Below are positions 45,456 through 54,932 of a stretch of DNA of 64,000 nucleotides, in pieces (position 1 is the stretch's first letter; every line of letters begins with the position of its first letter). Source of the stretch: Alkaliphilus pronyensis (GTDB lineage Bacteria; Bacillota; Clostridia; Peptostreptococcales; Natronincolaceae); assembly GCF_009017275.1 (NCBI RefSeq), contig NZ_WBZC01000012.1, positions 1-64,000 on the forward strand, written 5' to 3'. Below the pieces are notes generated by a model. The model was not told the origin of the DNA and did no database searches. It saw only the letters and a program-made list of their open reading frames with translations. A program made the position numbers and the translations under genes.

Positions 45456-46563
45456 GTAATTCCCCCTTTTCTGATTCAAAATAAACGTCTTCACTTCTTC
45501 TATTTTCTTTGGAAAGTATCAACCCCCAAGGATAACGTATATCGTTCTCATTTTGTTTGGCATGCTCATAAATAACAACTTCCGCATCCATTCTTTCGCT
45601 TATTTTACTTCCTATGGTGAAGACAATTGACGACTGTGCTGACATGAATAAATGAATTCGTTTAATACTTGGATACTTATCATTAATGTCATCCATCAGT
45701 TTCCTGAAGGCGTTCTGATACTCAACGATTTGAGTTTTACTTGTTATAATTCCACGTTTTGGAACTTCTACTCCAAAATCAATTATATTTAGAACATTCA
45801 AAGCTAAGTTTTCAATATGTTCATCTTCAACCCTTGTTGTAAAATTAACTCTGACAATAAGTTCTCCACTATTTTTAGTTCTATCAAGAGGATTCTTAGA
45901 AGTTACTAAAATTTCAGGATAATCAGTATCCTCTGATAATCTTAACCATTCTTTCTGATTGTTGTCCCATTCGTTGAAAACTACATCGTATTTGTCAGAA
46001 ATATTGTATCCAAGAAGCATTGTAAATGGTATGCTTGCTAAACCATAGTAATTGACTTGTGAATGATTTTCACGTTTAATCGTTTCTTGAATAGATTTTG
46101 TCAAATCGAATTGTTTCTCAATTGCTTTCTTTATTCCATAGTGTGATTTGTCTTTCAGTTCAAATCTCAAATCAATTTCATAGAGTTCTTCATCGTCTGA
46201 CACAGGATTCTTATTTACTACATTTTCTATTGAATGTTGATAAATAGAAATATCTTTAGGCTTCGGTACCTTCTGTTTATGAACCATTAGCCAGTAGAAC
46301 ATCAATCCAATAGTCCATGATAAAAAAGCAATCGTTATTAACACAACCATTAAAGTTGTATTGGATTCACTTAAGTTTGTACCTAAATATTTATCGCTAA
46401 GACGAAGTAATAGGCTCTGCCAAATAGGTGTTGTTAATCCTGCAAGTAGTATTGTCCCACCAAAATTAAGAAAAAACTTTACAACCCAAGATTCAATAGG
46501 TTTCTTTGCGAATGGAAGAAGCAATCTCAATAATTCAACAATGTTTTCTTTTGAAATTTTCAT
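45439..46563 (-). CDS. TM-SAVED effector of CBASS (Cap14-like)
   Basis: 374 residues. Two membrane spans (about 32-50 and 70-92, LMVVLITIAFLSWTIGLMF) are followed by a SAVED domain. Its C-terminal half has the diagnostic IHLFMSAQSSIVFTIGSKIS near 305-325 followed by AEVVIYEH and YPWGLIL. SAVED binds cyclic oligonucleotides, and in TM-SAVED effectors this leads to membrane damage and cell death. It is the gene immediately upstream of the CD-NTase. GAGGTGATTT precedes ATG 46563. No Cap2/Cap3 genes are present, so this is a minimal two-gene CBASS. Confidence 0.8.
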   Translation of the reverse strand: MKISKENIVELLRLLLPFAKKPIESWVVKFFLNFGGTILLAGLTTPIWQSLLLRLSDKYLGTNLSESNTTLMVVLITIAFLSWTIGLMFYWLMVHKQKVPKPKDISIYQHSIENVVNKNPVSDDEELYEIDLRFELKDKSHYGIKKAIEKQFDLTKSIQETIKRENHSQVNYYGLASIPFTMLLGYNISDKYDVVFNEWDNNQKEWLRLSEDTDYPEILVTSKNPLDRTKNSGELIVRVNFTTRVEDEHIENLALNVLNIIDFGVEVPKRGIITSKTQIVEYQNAFRKLMDDINDKYPSIKRIHLFMSAQSSIVFTIGSKISERMDAEVVIYEHAKQNENDIRYPWGLILSKENRRSEDVYFESEKGELHVRHE

Positions 46564-46724
46564 AAATCACCTCATTTTTTGTCAATCAAAATATGAACAG
46601 TAATCTTAGTCAACAATAGAAATACTCCCATATTTCATCTAGTGTTTTCTTACCAATCTCTAACTGACAACTTACAATCTCCAGCTTATACTTTCAGTAT
46701 TGATATATTGAATTAACCTACCAT

Positions 46725-46800
46725 CTTTCATATCTTTAATCGATCTCTCTTATAAAGGATATTCAGTTAAATGACATCACCTTTTCCAACTGTCTAAATA
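46725..46800 (-). pseudogene. Decayed fragment related to the 43381 gene
   Basis: On the minus strand GACAGTTGGAAAAGGTGATG is identical to bases coding TVGKGDG in the 43381 gene. It is followed by further matches (ATTTA, then ATTAAAGAT, then ATGA at the right distance). In the same frame stops interrupt it (TVGKGDVI-stop). It lies in the 260-base gap between the TIR and SAVED genes. Confidence 0.6.
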
Positions 46801-46822
46801 GAATTTATGGAATAAAACAAGC

Positions 46823-47206
46823 CTACACATTTCTACTAATCCATGTTTCTAGAGCATCTTTTCTTTTTGATACAACAGGAATATTTAACTCTGAAATATA
46901 TCTACTTGTACTTTCTGTAATTTTTATTGCAACTACAGGCTTTCCAATACTAATTGCAAATTTAATTTCATCAAGCGACATGCCCGAATTATTCGCTGGT
47001 CGATTTGAACAGATAATTACACTTGCATATTTGATTTGCTTTTGAATCTGCGGGTCTACACTGAATCTTCTATCAACACTGTCAAATGGTGAACTACTTG
47101 GCACAGAATAATCCCTAACACAATATTTTGTTCTATCTAGTAATGCGGTAATATCTGAATAGTCATTATTGTTCCAGCGATGTGGTATAAAAGCATTTAT
47201 TTTCAT
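46823..47206 (-). CDS. TIR-like (ThsB-type) NAD-processing protein
   Basis: 127 residues. The start KINAFIPHRWNNNDYSDITA with the later NYSVP-like YSVPSSSPFDSVDRR, the central ASVIICSNRPANNSGMSLDE and the end VVAIKITES match the ThsB/DUF1863 TIR-like fold. The predicted catalytic Glu is in SLDEIKFAI near 84. In Thoeris such proteins sense phage and turn NAD into a cyclic ADP-ribose-type messenger. It starts 20 bases after the caspase gene, so the two form a pair. Confidence 0.8.
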   Translation of the reverse strand: MKINAFIPHRWNNNDYSDITALLDRTKYCVRDYSVPSSSPFDSVDRRFSVDPQIQKQIKYASVIICSNRPANNSGMSLDEIKFAISIGKPVVAIKITESTSRYISELNIPVVSKRKDALETWISRNV

Positions 47207-47226
47207 AATCCTTATCCTCCAAAATA

Positions 47227-48186
47227 TTAAAATCGTGTGTCTTTAGATAATTTCCAATAGTGGAACCCAAGTGCAGTTAACTTGCATGACTTACTTTTCA
47301 TTACTGCAAAATACATATGTTCTTCATCTACCGGTTCAATTAACCCAACACTTTCAAAAAGTTGAAGCTCTTTGAATATATTTACATTTTCTTGCTTAGC
47401 ATGTGGTTCTAATAATTCATGCTCATACTCCGGACTATTTGTAAACTCGAACGAAGGATCTAATCTATATTCATCACTAGGTGAACTAAAATATTGACCT
47501 AGCTTACGCAAAATACTTTTAGGAACCCTTGGCTCAATATCACGTATTGATATAAAATGAGAGATGTTGGTTTTGAAAATGGGACGTTGCTGCCAAGCTC
47601 CTAAAGATTGATCAATAAATGCATATATCCCTGCTGGAGTAATCTTGCCTGTTATGTCAGCAGCACTTCCTCTTAGGCCTTGTAAAAATAGACCCGTGAA
47701 AAGTCCTTGCCCTCCACTTTCCATAGCAACTTCATCTCTTGAGCTTGCGGTCATAATTGTAACACCTTCTCCAAGTGTGGATTCATTACTTTGAATTACT
47801 GGCGACTCTCCAAATTTCCCCGAATAACAACAATCTAATATGATTATTTTATTCTTGCATTTTGAGTTATTTGCATAACCTAGTACTTCACTCATTAACA
47901 CACCTAAATCTTTACCTTTATAATCTGGCGTAACTAAATGTCCTTGCTCGCTTCCATGTCCTGAAAAATATAAAAACGAGGCCTCTGCATCGCCATTAAA
48001 TAAGCTTTCAAGTAAATCTAAGAATTCAGCTTTGGACTTAATATTAAGTTTTAACGATACATCAAAGTTTGGACCACCATCACCATTAGTCTTCAGTAAT
48101 TCTGCAACAGCACTTGCATCATTAACGCATCCTGCAAGTGGCGCATTTGGATACTCATCAATTCCAATAATTAATGCTTTTTTCAA
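47227..48186 (-). CDS. Caspase-like protease (type IV Thoeris-like effector)
   Basis: About 319 residues from a TTG at 48186 (AGAGGTG 5 bases upstream). The peptidase C14 domain has KKALIIGIDEYPNAPLAGCV, catalytic His in FLYFSGHGSEQG near 77 and catalytic Cys in IIILDCCYSGKFG near 118, then VTIMTASSRDEVA. The last 100 residues (about 220-319) form a separate helical/winged-helix-like domain that may bind the TIR-made signal or substrates. As I recall, type IV Thoeris pairs a TIR protein with a caspase-like protease activated by an N7-cyclic ADP-ribose. The gene pair here fits. Confidence 0.8.
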   Translation of the reverse strand: MKKALIIGIDEYPNAPLAGCVNDASAVAELLKTNGDGGPNFDVSLKLNIKSKAEFLDLLESLFNGDAEASFLYFSGHGSEQGHLVTPDYKGKDLGVLMSEVLGYANNSKCKNKIIILDCCYSGKFGESPVIQSNESTLGEGVTIMTASSRDEVAMESGGQGLFTGLFLQGLRGSAADITGKITPAGIYAFIDQSLGAWQQRPIFKTNISHFISIRDIEPRVPKSILRKLGQYFSSPSDEYRLDPSFEFTNSPEYEHELLEPHAKQENVNIFKELQLFESVGLIEPVDEEHMYFAVMKSKSCKLTALGFHYWKLSKDTRF

Positions 48187-48244
48187 AATATCACCTCTCA
48201 ATTTTCTTTTCATAATCAGTCCTATTGAAAAACGCTAATCTACT

Positions 48245-49228
48245 TTAATAAATATGTGTTATTTTCATTATTGTACTAATCATTTCTTCTTTTAAGCTTT
48301 CTGGTTCAACTATCTTAACCTTATCCCCAAACATAAATAACCAGCTTAAAAAAGTGTTTGTAGCAACAACATCAACTTCAATCACGAAAGCATCTTGATC
48401 CACTTTTTGAATCTCAACTTCCTTTCCAAACCTATCAATTACAACATTAATCAATGAATTATCGAATTGAATTTTTACTTTTTCCGTATCACCGCTGAAC
48501 ATTCTGAAAATCTTTTTTGAGTAGTCAGCAACGTTAAACGCTTGGCACTCTCCCTCGAAAACTCGATCTTCATCAATTACCTCAATAGACGTCATACGAT
48601 CAACTCTGAAGTTGCTTATGTCTTCGTATCGTTCATAAAATGCAATCATGTAGTAATTATCATCATCCCAAGTGAAAGCGTAGGGGCTCGCATAATACCA
48701 TTCGCCATTTCTTCTATATTCAACTTGCTTGTCCAAGTTATAATCAAAATATTTAAAACGAATCTGCTTGTTCTCTTGAATCGCTTTGTTAATGTCATTT
48801 ACGTTATAGTAAATGCTTTCGTTCATCGTTTTGATCTGATCCGATATCACAACATGTCTGTGAAGTTCTTGTGCTTCATGAACGCTTGTTAGTTTTTCAA
48901 GCTTACCTATTAACTCTTCACTTTTTTTATAAGTAATAAATCTTGAAGATTGAACTGCATCAACTAAGAGCTTTAATTCTGGTAATTCAAAATCTCTAAC
49001 TCCAATAAAATACTGATTAGCTCTACCTTTTTGGCAGATGATATCCAGCCCAAACTCCATTAGCATTTCAATATCAGCATAGATTGACTTTCTTTCTGCT
49101 GATATTTCATATTTCCTGAGTTCTTCAATAAGCTCATTCACTGTTATTGGATGTTGCTCATCTGTTTGTTCCATCAATATTTTCATGATGTAGAACGGCT
49201 TGAGTTTTAATTTAGAATTGGCTCCCAT
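48245..49228 (-). CDS. WYL-domain transcription regulator of the defence locus
   Basis: 327 residues. The N-terminal winged helix-turn-helix (KLKPFYIMKILMEQTDEQHP, then ELIEELRKYEISAERKSIYA) is followed by a WYL domain with QIRFKYFDYN and WYYASPYAFTWDDDNYYMIA (about 145-205), and a WCX-like C-terminal domain ending KVKIVEPESLKEEM. Such regulators (CapW/BrxR type) repress defence operons until a ligand, probably nucleic acid or nucleotide, is sensed. It is the first gene of the minus-strand chain WYL, caspase, TIR, SAVED, CD-NTase, with 58 bases before the caspase start. Confidence 0.88.
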   Translation of the reverse strand: MGANSKLKLKPFYIMKILMEQTDEQHPITVNELIEELRKYEISAERKSIYADIEMLMEFGLDIICQKGRANQYFIGVRDFELPELKLLVDAVQSSRFITYKKSEELIGKLEKLTSVHEAQELHRHVVISDQIKTMNESIYYNVNDINKAIQENKQIRFKYFDYNLDKQVEYRRNGEWYYASPYAFTWDDDNYYMIAFYERYEDISNFRVDRMTSIEVIDEDRVFEGECQAFNVADYSKKIFRMFSGDTEKVKIQFDNSLINVVIDRFGKEVEIQKVDQDAFVIEVDVVATNTFLSWLFMFGDKVKIVEPESLKEEMISTIMKITHIY

Positions 49229-49247
49229 ACGTGTCCCCCTTTCTTAT

Positions 49248-49469
49248 CTAAGTAAAAAGTTCTTTAACCCAATGGAATGAGCCACTAATCATCAATGCAA
49301 TAACTAACCACAAAAGCTTGCCACCTCTTCTACCAAACCATATCCCAAAATAATCATTTGCAGACCGCATGATTTTGCCTGCCACTATATATGCAACAAA
49401 TCCAATTACCAATACCTCAACTGGATTATTCATTATAAAATCTACAATTACAGTTCCGATACAGTCCAC
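49248..49469 (-). CDS. Small two-span membrane protein
   Basis: 73 residues from a GTG at 49469: two membrane spans (VEVLVIGFVAYIVAGKI and LLWLVIALMISGSFHW) around a Gly/Arg loop (FGIWFGRRGGK). No known family. It ends 19 bases before the WYL regulator start, so it could share its transcript. A membrane role in the defence locus is only a guess. Confidence 0.5.
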   Translation of the reverse strand: MDCIGTVIVDFIMNNPVEVLVIGFVAYIVAGKIMRSANDYFGIWFGRRGGKLLWLVIALMISGSFHWVKELFT

Positions 49470-49516
49470 ATCCTTTTTTTATATGGATTATTATTCCATT
49501 ACATTTTTCCAAAAAA

Positions 49517-49551
49517 GGCACTCAAATAAAACCATGATTTATTAGAGTGCC
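49517..49551 (-). terminator. Intrinsic terminator after the YdbC-like gene
   Basis: On the minus strand GGCACTC/GAGTGCC with an inner AATAAA/TTTATT stem is followed by TTTTTT. It separates the restriction cluster from the WYL/Thoeris/CBASS locus. Confidence 0.8.
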
Positions 49552-49577
49552 CGTCAATGATGTCAGTTCATCTGTTT

Positions 49578-49799
49578 TTATAGATCCATGTCATTCAAAA
49601 TTTCTTTTAACTTAATTAATTCATCTTTAGATAAAGTTACACCTTTACCCATTTTTTCGTGTTCAGTTGCCCAGTCTCGAATATCAAACTTCGCTTCTCT
49701 ATCGTTCCAGCTAATAAGATTTAACTCTTTAGACCAGCCTTTATTGTTCTCAGATAAGACTCCAAGAGTTTCTTTAATTTCATATTTGATTTCTGCCAT
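49578..49799 (-). CDS. YdbC-like (PC4-fold) DNA-binding protein
   Basis: 73 residues from ATG 49799 (AGAGGTGG upstream). The sequence ISWNDREAKFDIRDW and HEKMGKGVTLSKDELIKLK matches the bacterial YdbC/PC4-type single-strand DNA-binding fold. It lies downstream of the YgjP-like gene at the end of the restriction cluster, before a terminator. It may be a passenger or an accessory to DNA handling. Confidence 0.7.
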   Translation of the reverse strand: MAEIKYEIKETLGVLSENNKGWSKELNLISWNDREAKFDIRDWATEHEKMGKGVTLSKDELIKLKEILNDMDL

Positions 49800-49825
49800 A
49801 AAATCCACCTCTCAATTTGGGTTTA

Positions 49826-50509
49826 CTATAATTCTTCTTGAACTCTTTGACCATTTTCTTTAAGCCACAATTTAGCTTTTTCCATTTTCGGCAACTGTGC
49901 TTTTACAATATTCCAAAACTCTGGTGTATGATTCGCTTCAATTAGATGAGCAAGCTCATGAATAATAATATAATCAATTACAAACATCGGTGCTTGCATC
50001 AATCGCCAACTAATATTGATATTATTTTTCGTGGTACATGAACCCCAACGGTACTTATTATCTACAATTTTTATGCTTTCTGCTTCCACACCTAAGTCTT
50101 TAGCGAATTTCCTTGCTCTGGGAATTATTTTTTCTTTAGCACATCTTACATACCATTTTTTTAAAAGAACCAAATTCTTTTCCTTTTCCTGCATAGGAAA
50201 CAAAAACTTATTATCAAATACTAGCTCATCATTAGTCGATTCTATTAATTCAACTTGATATTGATGACCTAAGTAATATAAAGACTCACCATTGATAATT
50301 TCTTTACCTGGTGCGTGTGGCTTTGCAGCAAACTTTTGCGGATGGCCTAACTTCTCATGAATCCACTGTTTTTTTGAATCAATGACCTGTCTGATTTTTT
50401 CATCAGAAGTATTCTCAGGTGCTAAAACCACAATTCTACGATCTCTTTCAATATTTATTGTAAGCTTTTTCCTCTTCTTCGACCTTCTTATCTCATATTT
50501 GATATCCAT
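49826..50509 (-). CDS. YgjP/SprT-like metallopeptidase-family protein linked to type I restriction
   Basis: About 227 residues from ATG 50509 (GGAG 8 bases upstream). The zinc-protease motif is IIHELAHLIEANHTPEFW (HExxH, with a third His) near 175-190, preceded by the conserved KYRWGSCTTKNNINISWRLM. This DUF45/YgjP family is very often encoded just after hsdR. Its role there is unknown; processing of R subunits or of arrest-related targets has been proposed. It follows hsdR with a 5-base gap. Confidence 0.85.
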   Translation of the reverse strand: MDIKYEIRRSKKRKKLTINIERDRRIVVLAPENTSDEKIRQVIDSKKQWIHEKLGHPQKFAAKPHAPGKEIINGESLYYLGHQYQVELIESTNDELVFDNKFLFPMQEKEKNLVLLKKWYVRCAKEKIIPRARKFAKDLGVEAESIKIVDNKYRWGSCTTKNNINISWRLMQAPMFVIDYIIIHELAHLIEANHTPEFWNIVKAQLPKMEKAKLWLKENGQRVQEEL

Positions 50510-50514
50510 AAACA

Positions 50515-53500
50515 TCACTCCGCATAAAGAATAGTATCATTATTCTTCTCTGCAATTTCCATAACACGACTAATAAGTTCATTTTTCTTACTAACCATGC
50601 CAGGTATTCTTATAAACTTTTTAGACAATAGCATTTTTTGAATTTCTGCTTTTAGTTTATTTCTTGCAGGAATACTATCCCAAAATCCAGAAAGACAAAT
50701 TTCTCGTTCTACAAGTAGATATATTTGTTGCGTCAAATCCACTACTAAAGATATCTCATCATCATTAAGTTCTCTATCATCATATAGATGACGTTTAAAA
50801 CTTCTAAAGAACGGCATTTGTTTCTTTTTATGCAAACCATAAGTAGGTTCTTTGCTGGCATTCCTTATACGCTCTCTTAACTTCTCAAGTTCTTCATAAA
50901 TTTTGTTCCAGTTATCCTTGAATGCCAAAAAAACACCTTCAAGCGCTTCTGCAAAAGATGCTTGCAAATCTGGATCATCATCTAATTCAATATCGATATG
51001 ATGTCGTATAGCATGCTCTACTTCTGCTGCTTTTGTTTTTGAACGTTTCCTTTTTTCAACTTGTTTCTGGAAATCATCATCTAGGATGGAAACCGGTTCA
51101 ACCTTTTGCTCAATCCCACGAGACTCTAAATATGCATCAGTTAAACTCCTTAATTTTGGTGGAATACCCTTCATACTTAATCGTGCGTCTCTGAAATGCT
51201 TACCTGCTAATACATTTATTTCTGTCAGTGCTTGATAATCTGACATATACCCTAGTGCTTCTTTAGCAGGGAATACTAAATTTAGGTTACGTGTCAGCTT
51301 TTTAAATGCAAGCATATAATCAAACCGAATATCCTCATCATAAAACAAATCAAAGAAAGCATCATGATCAGTTAAATCTTCTAACCCATATTTCTTGAGT
51401 AATTCCATAATTTCTTTATAACTTAACTCGAGATCTCTTAACTCATCTTCGGGGAAGCTTAAAGCACTTGTTACTTCTTTTTGTTCTCTCTCATCGTAAT
51501 TGTCTATGGCTTTCTTTAAGTGGTGTCCAATCCCTACGTAATCAACAACAAATCCTTTATCTTTTGATGAACCACCTATTCGATTTACACGAGCAATAGT
51601 TTGGAGTAAATTGTGTGCAATAATTACTTTATCTAAATACATGACTTGTTCTACAGGAGCGTCAAATCCTGTAAGTAACATATTATTAACAATGAGAATA
51701 CCCATGTCACCAGAAGTCCCATCTTCGCTACTTCCAAAACTCAATTTGAAGCTTTTTATACTTGTCTCATGGTTAGTCTTATTTGAGTATTCCTTTAGGT
51801 GTGGTAAATCATTATGCCCACTTGAAATAATTACATCTGTTTTAAAACGTCTCAACTGCTTAATGTCAAGACTACTAGGATTATCAATCTCTAACGCCTT
51901 AATACGTTTATCAAGAGTTTTATCAATATGCGTCTTATATCTAACTGCTGCCTCACGAGAAGTTGCAACAATTTGAGCTTTGTATCCATTAGGGTATACA
52001 TGTGTTAAATAATGGTCGACCATATCCATTGATTTTTCTTCAATTGTAGATTCAGCTTCCAGATATGCATCTCTAGATCCATAACCTAAGATTTCCATTC
52101 TCTGCTGTAGATTATAGTCGCTAAATACATCTTCAAATGCAGCATCCATTCCTGCTTGATCTGCAATCTCAGCATTATGTGTACGCCCTTCGTATACAAT
52201 TTCTAATGTTACACCATCTTCAATTGCTTGACGCATTGTATATTTGTCAATATACTCGCCAAATACTTTTTCAGTTTTATCAATAGGTGTACCTGTATAA
52301 CCAATCTTTGTCGCATTAGGTAGTCCTCTATCAAGGTTCGCCCCTAGCATAGAATATTGAGATCTATGGGCTTCATCAGTCATAATTAGAATATGAGGAC
52401 TCTTGTTAAGCTCTGGAAACATTTCTACTAAATCAGCTTCTCTGAACTTATGAATCATGGCCATAACTAAATCAGAAGTATCAGCTTGCAGCAATTCCTT
52501 TAATTTTCGTATACTATTCGCAACTTTAACGGTAAAACCAATACTTTGACTCGTCTCTGTCAATTGCTCTTCTAATTGAGTTCTATCTGTAACAAAAACA
52601 ATCTTCCATTTCGATAAAGATGCATGACGGTACATTTCTCTTACCATAAACATCATTGTCAGTGATTTCCCTGAACCTTGCGTATGCCAAATAATACCGC
52701 TTCTTTCTCTAGGACTCTTTCCTTCCAATAAACGATTAACGGCTAGTTTAACAGCTCTAAACTGCTGATATCTACCTACAACTTTTATAGCATGTCCTTT
52801 ATCATTTGTTGAGAACAAAGTAAACGTACGGATTATATCCAATAAATTTTGCTTATCTAGCATACCTGCTACAAGTCGTTGCTGATCATTTGGACCACTT
52901 GCACCATGTTCTAACTCTTCAATACTCCTTGGATATGGATCTGCCCAACGGTAAAAATGCTTTTCATTATGCGTTGTTATAGTCCCAAACTTTGCTTGGT
53001 TTCTACATGTAACAATAATAAATTGATTATAGTAAAAGAGTGGAGAACTCCCCTCACCTTTGGCTCCACGCTGTTCACTGTATCTCATAATCTGATCAAT
53101 AGCTTCAGGAAGAGCATCTTTAACTTTTGGCGACTTACACTCTACAACTACAACTGGCAATCCATTTAAGAACAATACAATATCTGGTTTAATATGATGT
53201 TCTGTCCCAAGTATTCTAACTTTCAACTGGCAAACCGCTATAAAGCTGTTATTTTCTTTATTTTTATAATCTACAAATTTGACTGTAGGACTGTTTTCTC
53301 CTGTTTTTCTATTCTTACTTACACTTGTATTCTCGAGTAAATAATGCAATACTTGCTTGTTATTTTCAATCAAACTTGTTCCTGAAACATTAGCTGTTAA
53401 TTGCTTAATTACTTCATCTACCTGATCATCCTCTATCCAAGGATTAATCTCTTTTATTTGCGCTCTCAATACAGGCTCCATAACAACATCAGTAAAGCTA

Positions 53501-53643
53501 CTTCGATGACTATCTTCTGGATGCTGTTTAGCATCCAGATCGATAATTTCCCAGCCTAATACATGTAATTGATCTAAAAAAGGCTTTTCAACGTGATTTC
53601 GTTCATCCATTTTTATATGTTCTGGTGTTATATCTATTTTCAC
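50515..53643 (-). CDS. hsdR: Type I restriction enzyme R subunit
   Basis: 1042 residues from a GTG at 53643. The N-terminal nuclease has KPDIVLFLNGLPVVVVECKS (PD...ExK) near 150-175. The translocase motor has WHTQGSGKSLTMMF near 321, FVTDRTQLEEQL, LIMTDEAHRSQY near 424, GYTGTPI, and TIARVNRIGGSSKDKG for the late motifs. A C-terminal helical region binds the methylase core. It cuts unmodified DNA after ATP-driven translocation. The start overlaps the hsdS stop (TAGTG). Length is normal for the family. Confidence 0.95.
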   Translation of the reverse strand: MKIDITPEHIKMDERNHVEKPFLDQLHVLGWEIIDLDAKQHPEDSHRSSFTDVVMEPVLRAQIKEINPWIEDDQVDEVIKQLTANVSGTSLIENNKQVLHYLLENTSVSKNRKTGENSPTVKFVDYKNKENNSFIAVCQLKVRILGTEHHIKPDIVLFLNGLPVVVVECKSPKVKDALPEAIDQIMRYSEQRGAKGEGSSPLFYYNQFIIVTCRNQAKFGTITTHNEKHFYRWADPYPRSIEELEHGASGPNDQQRLVAGMLDKQNLLDIIRTFTLFSTNDKGHAIKVVGRYQQFRAVKLAVNRLLEGKSPRERSGIIWHTQGSGKSLTMMFMVREMYRHASLSKWKIVFVTDRTQLEEQLTETSQSIGFTVKVANSIRKLKELLQADTSDLVMAMIHKFREADLVEMFPELNKSPHILIMTDEAHRSQYSMLGANLDRGLPNATKIGYTGTPIDKTEKVFGEYIDKYTMRQAIEDGVTLEIVYEGRTHNAEIADQAGMDAAFEDVFSDYNLQQRMEILGYGSRDAYLEAESTIEEKSMDMVDHYLTHVYPNGYKAQIVATSREAAVRYKTHIDKTLDKRIKALEIDNPSSLDIKQLRRFKTDVIISSGHNDLPHLKEYSNKTNHETSIKSFKLSFGSSEDGTSGDMGILIVNNMLLTGFDAPVEQVMYLDKVIIAHNLLQTIARVNRIGGSSKDKGFVVDYVGIGHHLKKAIDNYDEREQKEVTSALSFPEDELRDLELSYKEIMELLKKYGLEDLTDHDAFFDLFYDEDIRFDYMLAFKKLTRNLNLVFPAKEALGYMSDYQALTEINVLAGKHFRDARLSMKGIPPKLRSLTDAYLESRGIEQKVEPVSILDDDFQKQVEKRKRSKTKAAEVEHAIRHHIDIELDDDPDLQASFAEALEGVFLAFKDNWNKIYEELEKLRERIRNASKEPTYGLHKKKQMPFFRSFKRHLYDDRELNDDEISLVVDLTQQIYLLVEREICLSGFWDSIPARNKLKAEIQKMLLSKKFIRIPGMVSKKNELISRVMEIAEKNNDTILYAE

Positions 53644-54932
53644 TAGCTGACCACCTCCAGATCATTAAGTAAAGATGTTACACTCTTCTTTCCAGATAAT
53701 AAATCTTGCATTAGAGCGACTTTAATTGATTTCAGCTTATTCAGATGTAAAGTATTATCTGTAATTGTTTGTTCACACTTGTTAAAAATTCTAGTTATTC
53801 GTTCTTGCTCTGGTGCTGATGGCATTTTGATTGGAATATCTAAAATATTTGATTCATTCAGATTAGCTTGCTTAGTACCACCTGCACTATCATACAATCT
53901 TTTTAAATAATCTTCACTGTGCAAAATGATTAATAAAAACTCAGGTGTTATATTATTAGTTACAAATTTACACACTCGTTGATTTAACAAGAACTCATCT
54001 TCAGTATCAATTTTCACAGCAAAGCCATAATCTCTTTTACCTACAGTTCCTGTCATAGACAAAATGATATCACCTTTACGAAGAAGAAATCTTGAATAAT
54101 CATTTCTAAAACTTTCATCTAAGAATACTGGATCTCTGTTTAGTGACAATGCATTTTTAAACAAATTACCTATTCGGATAAGCTGTATTCCTTCTTCAAC
54201 ATAATCTTTGCTACTAAAAGCATAGCCTCCATAAATAGCTGCATAGCACCTAAGCGGTTTTACTTCCCATTCTATCGGAACTCGACCCAACTGTGTGTCT
54301 TTAAACTGATGAGATTCTTCAGAGCGAATATCCCCATTTTCATCAATGCCTTTGGTCAATAAATCTTGCATTAAGCCGGTTTTTATTCTTTTTTGTTTTG
54401 CGATTAAGTCCTCGAACTTCTCAATTGCAGAATCCACTGTTTCTATGACTTCAGCGATTTTAGATTGTACTAATTTTGATTCTGGATATAGAAACTTAAT
54501 CCGCTTTAATTTTTCTTTATTTAACGTTGCACCTTTTATAGCTTGATCAACATCTTGAAGTAAATTCCACTTCTGAAGACCATAAAATAAAAATTTATTA
54601 TCCAACTTTTCTGTACTTAATGCTGCAATTGCTTCATTTGTATACAATGGCCTTCCTGCAAAAGCAACTTTCCCAATAGTAAGTTTGAAACTTAATAAAA
54701 TTTCACCTTTATGAATTTTTTTTACATTGGAGTTTTTCACACCTGCATCTGATATATACTCTGATGTTTCTGTAATATGACTTGCATTAAGGTCTTTAAT
54801 TGAAACCCATAAATTCTCAGTCTCTTTTTCAGTATCCCAATAATCCTCGTTATTTCTAGAGGGAGTTCCACCAATTCGTATATCGCAAAAAGCTCCTAAA
54901 GTTCCTTCACTCCATATATCTAAATTCTTCAT
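53643..54932 (-). CDS. hsdS: Type I restriction enzyme S subunit
   Basis: 429 residues with two target-recognition domains. The first opens with [20 protein letters not shown] and [13 protein letters not shown]. The second opens near 225 with [20 protein letters not shown]. Each is followed by a conserved helix ([20 protein letters not shown] and the late [19 protein letters not shown]). Both halves carry [23 protein letters not shown] repeats that set TRD spacing. It overlaps hsdM by 4 bases (ATGA). The two TRDs imply a bipartite target, not predictable here. Confidence 0.93.
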   Translation of the reverse strand: MKNLDIWSEGTLGAFCDIRIGGTPSRNNEDYWDTEKETENLWVSIKDLNASHITETSEYISDAGVKNSNVKKIHKGEILLSFKLTIGKVAFAGRPLYTNEAIAALSTEKLDNKFLFYGLQKWNLLQDVDQAIKGATLNKEKLKRIKFLYPESKLVQSKIAEVIETVDSAIEKFEDLIAKQKRIKTGLMQDLLTKGIDENGDIRSEESHQFKDTQLGRVPIEWEVKPLRCYAAIYGGYAFSSKDYVEEGIQLIRIGNLFKNALSLNRDPVFLDESFRNDYSRFLLRKGDIILSMTGTVGKRDYGFAVKIDTEDEFLLNQRVCKFVTNNITPEFLLIILHSEDYLKRLYDSAGGTKQANLNESNILDIPIKMPSAPEQERITRIFNKCEQTITDNTLHLNKLKSIKVALMQDLLSGKKSVTSLLNDLEVVS

